Below, piece by piece: positions 6,467-9,557 of a stretch of 9,557 nucleotides of DNA. Made by a program: the position numbers and the translations under genes. This DNA is from a bacterium (GTDB taxonomy: Bacteria > Patescibacteriota > Minisyncoccia > CAIUEV01 > JAHKAQ01): positions 1 to 9,557 of the forward strand of contig JAGYOS010000081.1 of the NCBI GenBank assembly GCA_018399475.1. The letters run 5' to 3'. How positions within the stretch are numbered: the first letter of the stretch is position 1; every line of letters begins with the position of its first letter. The notes beneath the pieces are model-generated. The model was not told the origin of the DNA, did not search any database, and was given only the letters and a program-made list of their open reading frames with translations.

Positions 6467-9418
6467 TTATTTTTTTGAGGCCTCTCCCGTTTTTTTAGCT
6501 ATTGCCAGTTTAACAATTTTATCTGCAATTTTAATTTCTGTTTCCCAGTCGGATTTTCCTTTTAGGCCTGCTTTCAGTTCTTTGGCTAAAGTCTCTTTTG
6601 CAATTAAATCTCCAAAATTTTTAAAGACGTTTTCAGCTCCGTCGTAATAAATAACTATTCTATCGTTAAGCCGGTAGTTTGCTTTGCGCCGCATTTCTTG
6701 AAGCTGTCTTATCAAATCGCGAGCCTCACCTTCTTCTTTAAGCTCCGGAGTTATTTTGATATCAAGACCGACCAATATTTTATTTTCTTCTTTAAGTTTT
6801 ATTTTTTTCAAATTTTTCATTTCTTTATTTTCACCGCAGGAAAATTTCTTTACGTTAATTTCTTCCTTGATGATATCTCTCAATTCCCGGTCTTCATAAA
6901 TGTCGGCTTGATTGATATAGATTCTTTCCAGAGGTTGGCGGACCTTAATCCCCGCTTCCGCTCTCAAAGCCAAAGCCAGCTTGGTTATATTTTGAACCTT
7001 GGCCATCTTTTTTATTAAGTTTTTATCAGACAATTCTTTTTCAATTTTAGGATAGTCGGTAAGATGCACCGATTCTTCCTCAGTCAAATTCTTGTAGATA
7101 TTCTCCGCTATGAATGGCATGAAAGGAGCTAAAACTTGGGAGAATTTTATTAAAACTTCATAAAGAGTAGCGTAAGCTTCTTTTTTATCTCCGTCATTCT
7201 CACTTTTCCAAAATCGGCGGCGGCTTCTTCTAATGTACCAGTTGGAAAGTTTATCAACAAAATTGGGCAAAAGGCGGGCGGCTTTGGCTATTTGGTAGCC
7301 ATCCATTTTTTCTCCAAAATCCCCAATTAAGAAATTTAATTCTGCCAAAATCCAGCGATCTAAAACGTTATTCGGCTTAGCTCTTTTTACTTCGCCGGCT
7401 TCTATTCTCTCCGGCTTAAATTTATCAATCAAGGCGTAAGTTACGAAGAAAGAATAAGAGTTCCAGAGTGTTGAAATAAAGCCTCTTTTAATTTCAGCAA
7501 TTTCGTTAACGGAAAAATTAATGTTGCGGGCTTCCATAATGGAAGAACTCATCAAATAGAATCTTAAAGCATCTCCCCCGTATTGATCCAACACAATTTT
7601 AGGATCGGTGTAATTTCCCAATGATTTGGACATTTTTCTGCCATCCTCTCCGGCAATTACTCCGGTGGTTACTACATTTTTAAAAGCCGGCTGTTTAAAA
7701 AGAGCTACGGCTAAGACATGCAGGACATAAAACCAGGCTCGGGTTTGAGCAATATATTCAGAAATATAATCAGCGGGAAATTTTTGGGAAAAATTTTCTT
7801 TATTTTCAAAAGGATAGTGGCAAGCGGCGTAAGGCATGGAACCGGATTCAAACCAACAATCCAAAACCTGGGGAATCCTTTTAAAAGTTCCGCCACATTC
7901 ACATTTAAAGTCAACTTTATCTATATAAGGGCGGTGATAATCTTTTAACTTTTGGCCGCTAAGCCGATAAAGCTCGTCGTAAGATCCGACTACTTTTATT
8001 TTTTTACATTTGTCGCAACGCCAAATGGGAATAGCCGATCCCCAATAACGTTCACGGGAAATATTCCAATCGGGAGCTGTTTGAATTCCCTTTAAAAATC
8101 GTCCGTGTTTTAAAAAGTCCGGTTGCCAATTTATTTTTTCATTTTCAGCTTCCAATTCTTTACGAATTTTATCAATATTTACAAACCAAGCCGGCTGAGT
8201 TTTGTAGATAAGCTTAGTGTGGCAGCGGTAGCAAAAAGGGTAGGAATGAGTTACAGCTTGTTTTTTATAAAGTATTTTTTTCTCTTCCAAATCTTGAATG
8301 ATTTCCGGATTGGCTTCCCAGACATTTTTATTTTGCCAAGAACCTTCTTTAAACCTGGCTTGGGAATCAACATTTTCAATTAAAGGAATCTCTTTTTCCA
8401 AAGAAAGTTTAAAGTCGTCTTCTCCAAAAGCGGGAGCCAAGTGGACTATGCCGGTTCCTTCTTTGGTAGAAACAAAATCTCCCAAAAAAACTTTATGTAA
8501 ATTTTCTTCTCTCCCTCCCTTATGAGAATATTCTTCATAAGGCGCGCCGTAAGCAATCCCCTCCAAATCACTGCCTTTTATTTCTTCCAGAATGGCATAC
8601 TTGTCGGTTAATTCACCGATTCTATCTTTGGCGATAATAAGTGTTTCTCTTTTTTCGGTTTTAACTCTGAGATATTGGATGTCTTTGCCTACGGCTAAAG
8701 CCGTATTGGCCGGAAGAGTCCAAGGAGTGGTAGTCCAAACCAAGAAACTGTTGTCTTTGTATTGCCCCTCCGTTATTTTAAATTTTACAAACGTTGAGAT
8801 ATCTTCTACGTCTTGGTAACTGTTATCCATGGCAATCTCAAAATTTGCCAAAGGTGTTTCGCAATGGGGGCAATAGAGAGAAATTCTGGTATCTTCATAA
8901 ATTAAACCCTTTTCATAGAGTTCTTTAAATACCCACCAAACTGATTCCATGTATTCTTTGTCCATTGTGCGATAGGGATTTTTATAATCCACCCATCTGC
9001 CGATTCTGTTAATTATTTCTTCCCAATCGTCAGTCATTTGGCTTACTTCCCGGCGGCACTCGGTATTAAAATTTCCAATACCGATCTTGGTTTCAATCTC
9101 GCTTTTTGATTTAAGAGATAATTTTTTCTCAACTCCATGCTCTGCCGGCAATCCATGGCAATCCCATCCCCAACGGCGGTCAACCCGATAACCTTTCATG
9201 GTCCAATAGCGAGGCACTACATCTTTGGCTATTGAAGAGAGAATGGTTCCGTAATGAGGCAAACCTGTAGCAAAAGGAGGGCCATCAAAAAAACTGTAAA
9301 CCGGAGCCTCGGCTCTGTTTTGGATGGAACGTTCAAAAGTTTTTCTCTCTTTCCAAAAATTGAGAGTTTCTGTCTCTATTTTATTTAAGTCTTCTTTGGG
9401 ATTAACCGGTTTAAACAT
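6467..9418 (-). CDS. ileS: Isoleucyl-tRNA synthetase, eukaryote-like (type 2) form
   Basis: Cytoplasmic class I enzyme that attaches isoleucine to tRNA(Ile). Numbering is from the ATG at 9418 (983 residues). The class I HIGH element appears as PHYG at 54-57 in the context GPPFATGLPHYG, which with RRWGWDCHGLP (about 81-91) is the eukaryote-like type rather than the E. coli type. The CP1 editing domain is present: TTPWTLPAN at 230-238 and GTGIVHLAPAFGEDDF at 321-336. WNISRERYWG lies at 451-460 and KMSKS at 595-599. Cysteine pairs C183/C186, C396/C399, C468/C471 and C506/C508 suggest zinc knuckles. The anticodon-binding helical domain spans about 670-850, with a C-terminal extension after it. 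A TTG codon directly before the ATG could serve as start and add one residue. No Shine-Dalgarno site is seen. It heads the ileS-recO-envelope gene run. Confidence 0.98.
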   Translation of the reverse strand: MFKPVNPKEDLNKIETETLNFWKERKTFERSIQNRAEAPVYSFFDGPPFATGLPHYGTILSSIAKDVVPRYWTMKGYRVDRRWGWDCHGLPAEHGVEKKLSLKSKSEIETKIGIGNFNTECRREVSQMTDDWEEIINRIGRWVDYKNPYRTMDKEYMESVWWVFKELYEKGLIYEDTRISLYCPHCETPLANFEIAMDNSYQDVEDISTFVKFKITEGQYKDNSFLVWTTTPWTLPANTALAVGKDIQYLRVKTEKRETLIIAKDRIGELTDKYAILEEIKGSDLEGIAYGAPYEEYSHKGGREENLHKVFLGDFVSTKEGTGIVHLAPAFGEDDFKLSLEKEIPLIENVDSQARFKEGSWQNKNVWEANPEIIQDLEEKKILYKKQAVTHSYPFCYRCHTKLIYKTQPAWFVNIDKIRKELEAENEKINWQPDFLKHGRFLKGIQTAPDWNISRERYWGSAIPIWRCDKCKKIKVVGSYDELYRLSGQKLKDYHRPYIDKVDFKCECGGTFKRIPQVLDCWFESGSMPYAACHYPFENKENFSQKFPADYISEYIAQTRAWFYVLHVLAVALFKQPAFKNVVTTGVIAGEDGRKMSKSLGNYTDPKIVLDQYGGDALRFYLMSSSIMEARNINFSVNEIAEIKRGFISTLWNSYSFFVTYALIDKFKPERIEAGEVKRAKPNNVLDRWILAELNFLIGDFGEKMDGYQIAKAARLLPNFVDKLSNWYIRRSRRRFWKSENDGDKKEAYATLYEVLIKFSQVLAPFMPFIAENIYKNLTEEESVHLTDYPKIEKELSDKNLIKKMAKVQNITKLALALRAEAGIKVRQPLERIYINQADIYEDRELRDIIKEEINVKKFSCGENKEMKNLKKIKLKEENKILVGLDIKITPELKEEGEARDLIRQLQEMRRKANYRLNDRIVIYYDGAENVFKNFGDLIAKETLAKELKAGLKGKSDWETEIKIADKIVKLAIAKKTGEASKK

Positions 9419-9520
9419 CAATTTAGTTAAATTAACAATAAATTAAGTAAAATAAAAAAAAGTTAAGCTTCTTTATTAAATTTTAGAAAGTAACAATTTT
9501 AGATGAAAAGCTCACTTTTG

Positions 9521-9549
9521 AATATACCTAATATTAAGGGAATCTTCAA
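9521..9549 (-). promoter_or_regulatory. Predicted sigma70-like promoter of ileS and downstream genes
   Basis: The minus strand shows TTGAAG (9544-9549) and TATATT (9521-9526) separated by exactly 17 nt. The -10 matches the consensus at five of six positions and the -35 at four of six. Transcription would begin near 9514, leaving a leader of about 95 nt before the ileS ATG. The leader is A/T-rich, contains only short weak hairpins (for example AAAAG-TGAG-CTTTT just after the start), and is too short and lacks motifs for a T-box riboswitch. Confidence 0.55.
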
Positions 9550-9557
9550 GGGGAAAT

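Noticed and set aside
7711..7914. Second minus-strand reading frame inside ileS
   Set aside because: It overlaps the well-conserved ileS frame (CP1/catalytic region) and encodes nothing recognisable; a shadow of the real gene.
8048..8063. parS-like half site: cacgggaaata against the consensus half CACGTGAAACA
   Set aside because: Only one half matches; the other half is poor. It lies inside the conserved WNISRERYWG coding stretch of ileS, so coding constraint explains it. I saw no full TGTTNCACGTGAAACA in the window.
9460..9480. AAAG...CTTT with a following T run in the ileS leader as an attenuator
   Set aside because: Four A/T-dominated pairs around an 8-nt loop would not be stable, and similar patterns are expected by chance in such A/T-rich DNA.

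Overview
The window is AT-rich. Seven genes, all on the minus strand and read from high to low coordinates, fill almost all of it: ileS, recO, a long single-anchor envelope protein, a Wzz-like two-pass membrane protein, a DUF4012 protein, parA, and the first 179 codons of parB (cut by the left edge). The mix of a DUF4012 protein of the short Patescibacteria type, a eukaryote-like (type 2) IleRS, near-absence of Shine-Dalgarno sites and compact packing points to a Candidate Phyla Radiation bacterium, probably Parcubacteria-like. This is inference from family knowledge; no rRNA is present. All complete genes end in TAA or TAG and have no in-frame TGA, so the UGA=Gly code of Gracilibacteria/SR1 does not fit.

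Layout. A sigma70-like promoter (TTGAAG, 17 nt, TATATT) lies about 95 nt upstream of ileS at the right end. ileS and recO are 24 nt apart, recO and the envelope protein are 24 nt apart, the Wzz-like gene follows after 75 nt, and the DUF4012 gene begins at the Wzz-like stop codon. These five genes could be one transcription unit. A 112-nt gap then holds an A/T-only hairpin (possible weak terminator), an extended -10 promoter for parA, and two dyad-symmetry elements. parA and parB are 9 nt apart and form a second unit. No gene-free stretch exceeds 300 bases.

Function. The right third is housekeeping: tRNA(Ile) charging and RecFOR-type repair. The left end is a Soj/Spo0J-type chromosome segregation pair. 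Between them sit three predicted envelope proteins, each with an N-terminal anchor and a large extracytoplasmic part. No glycosyltransferase, polymerase, flippase or tyrosine kinase is present to tell what they act on. This trio is the least explained part of the window. I see no mobile element, CRISPR array, tRNA, rRNA or clear riboswitch, and nothing here amounts to a demonstrable new system; the envelope trio and the parA leader deserve the closest second look.
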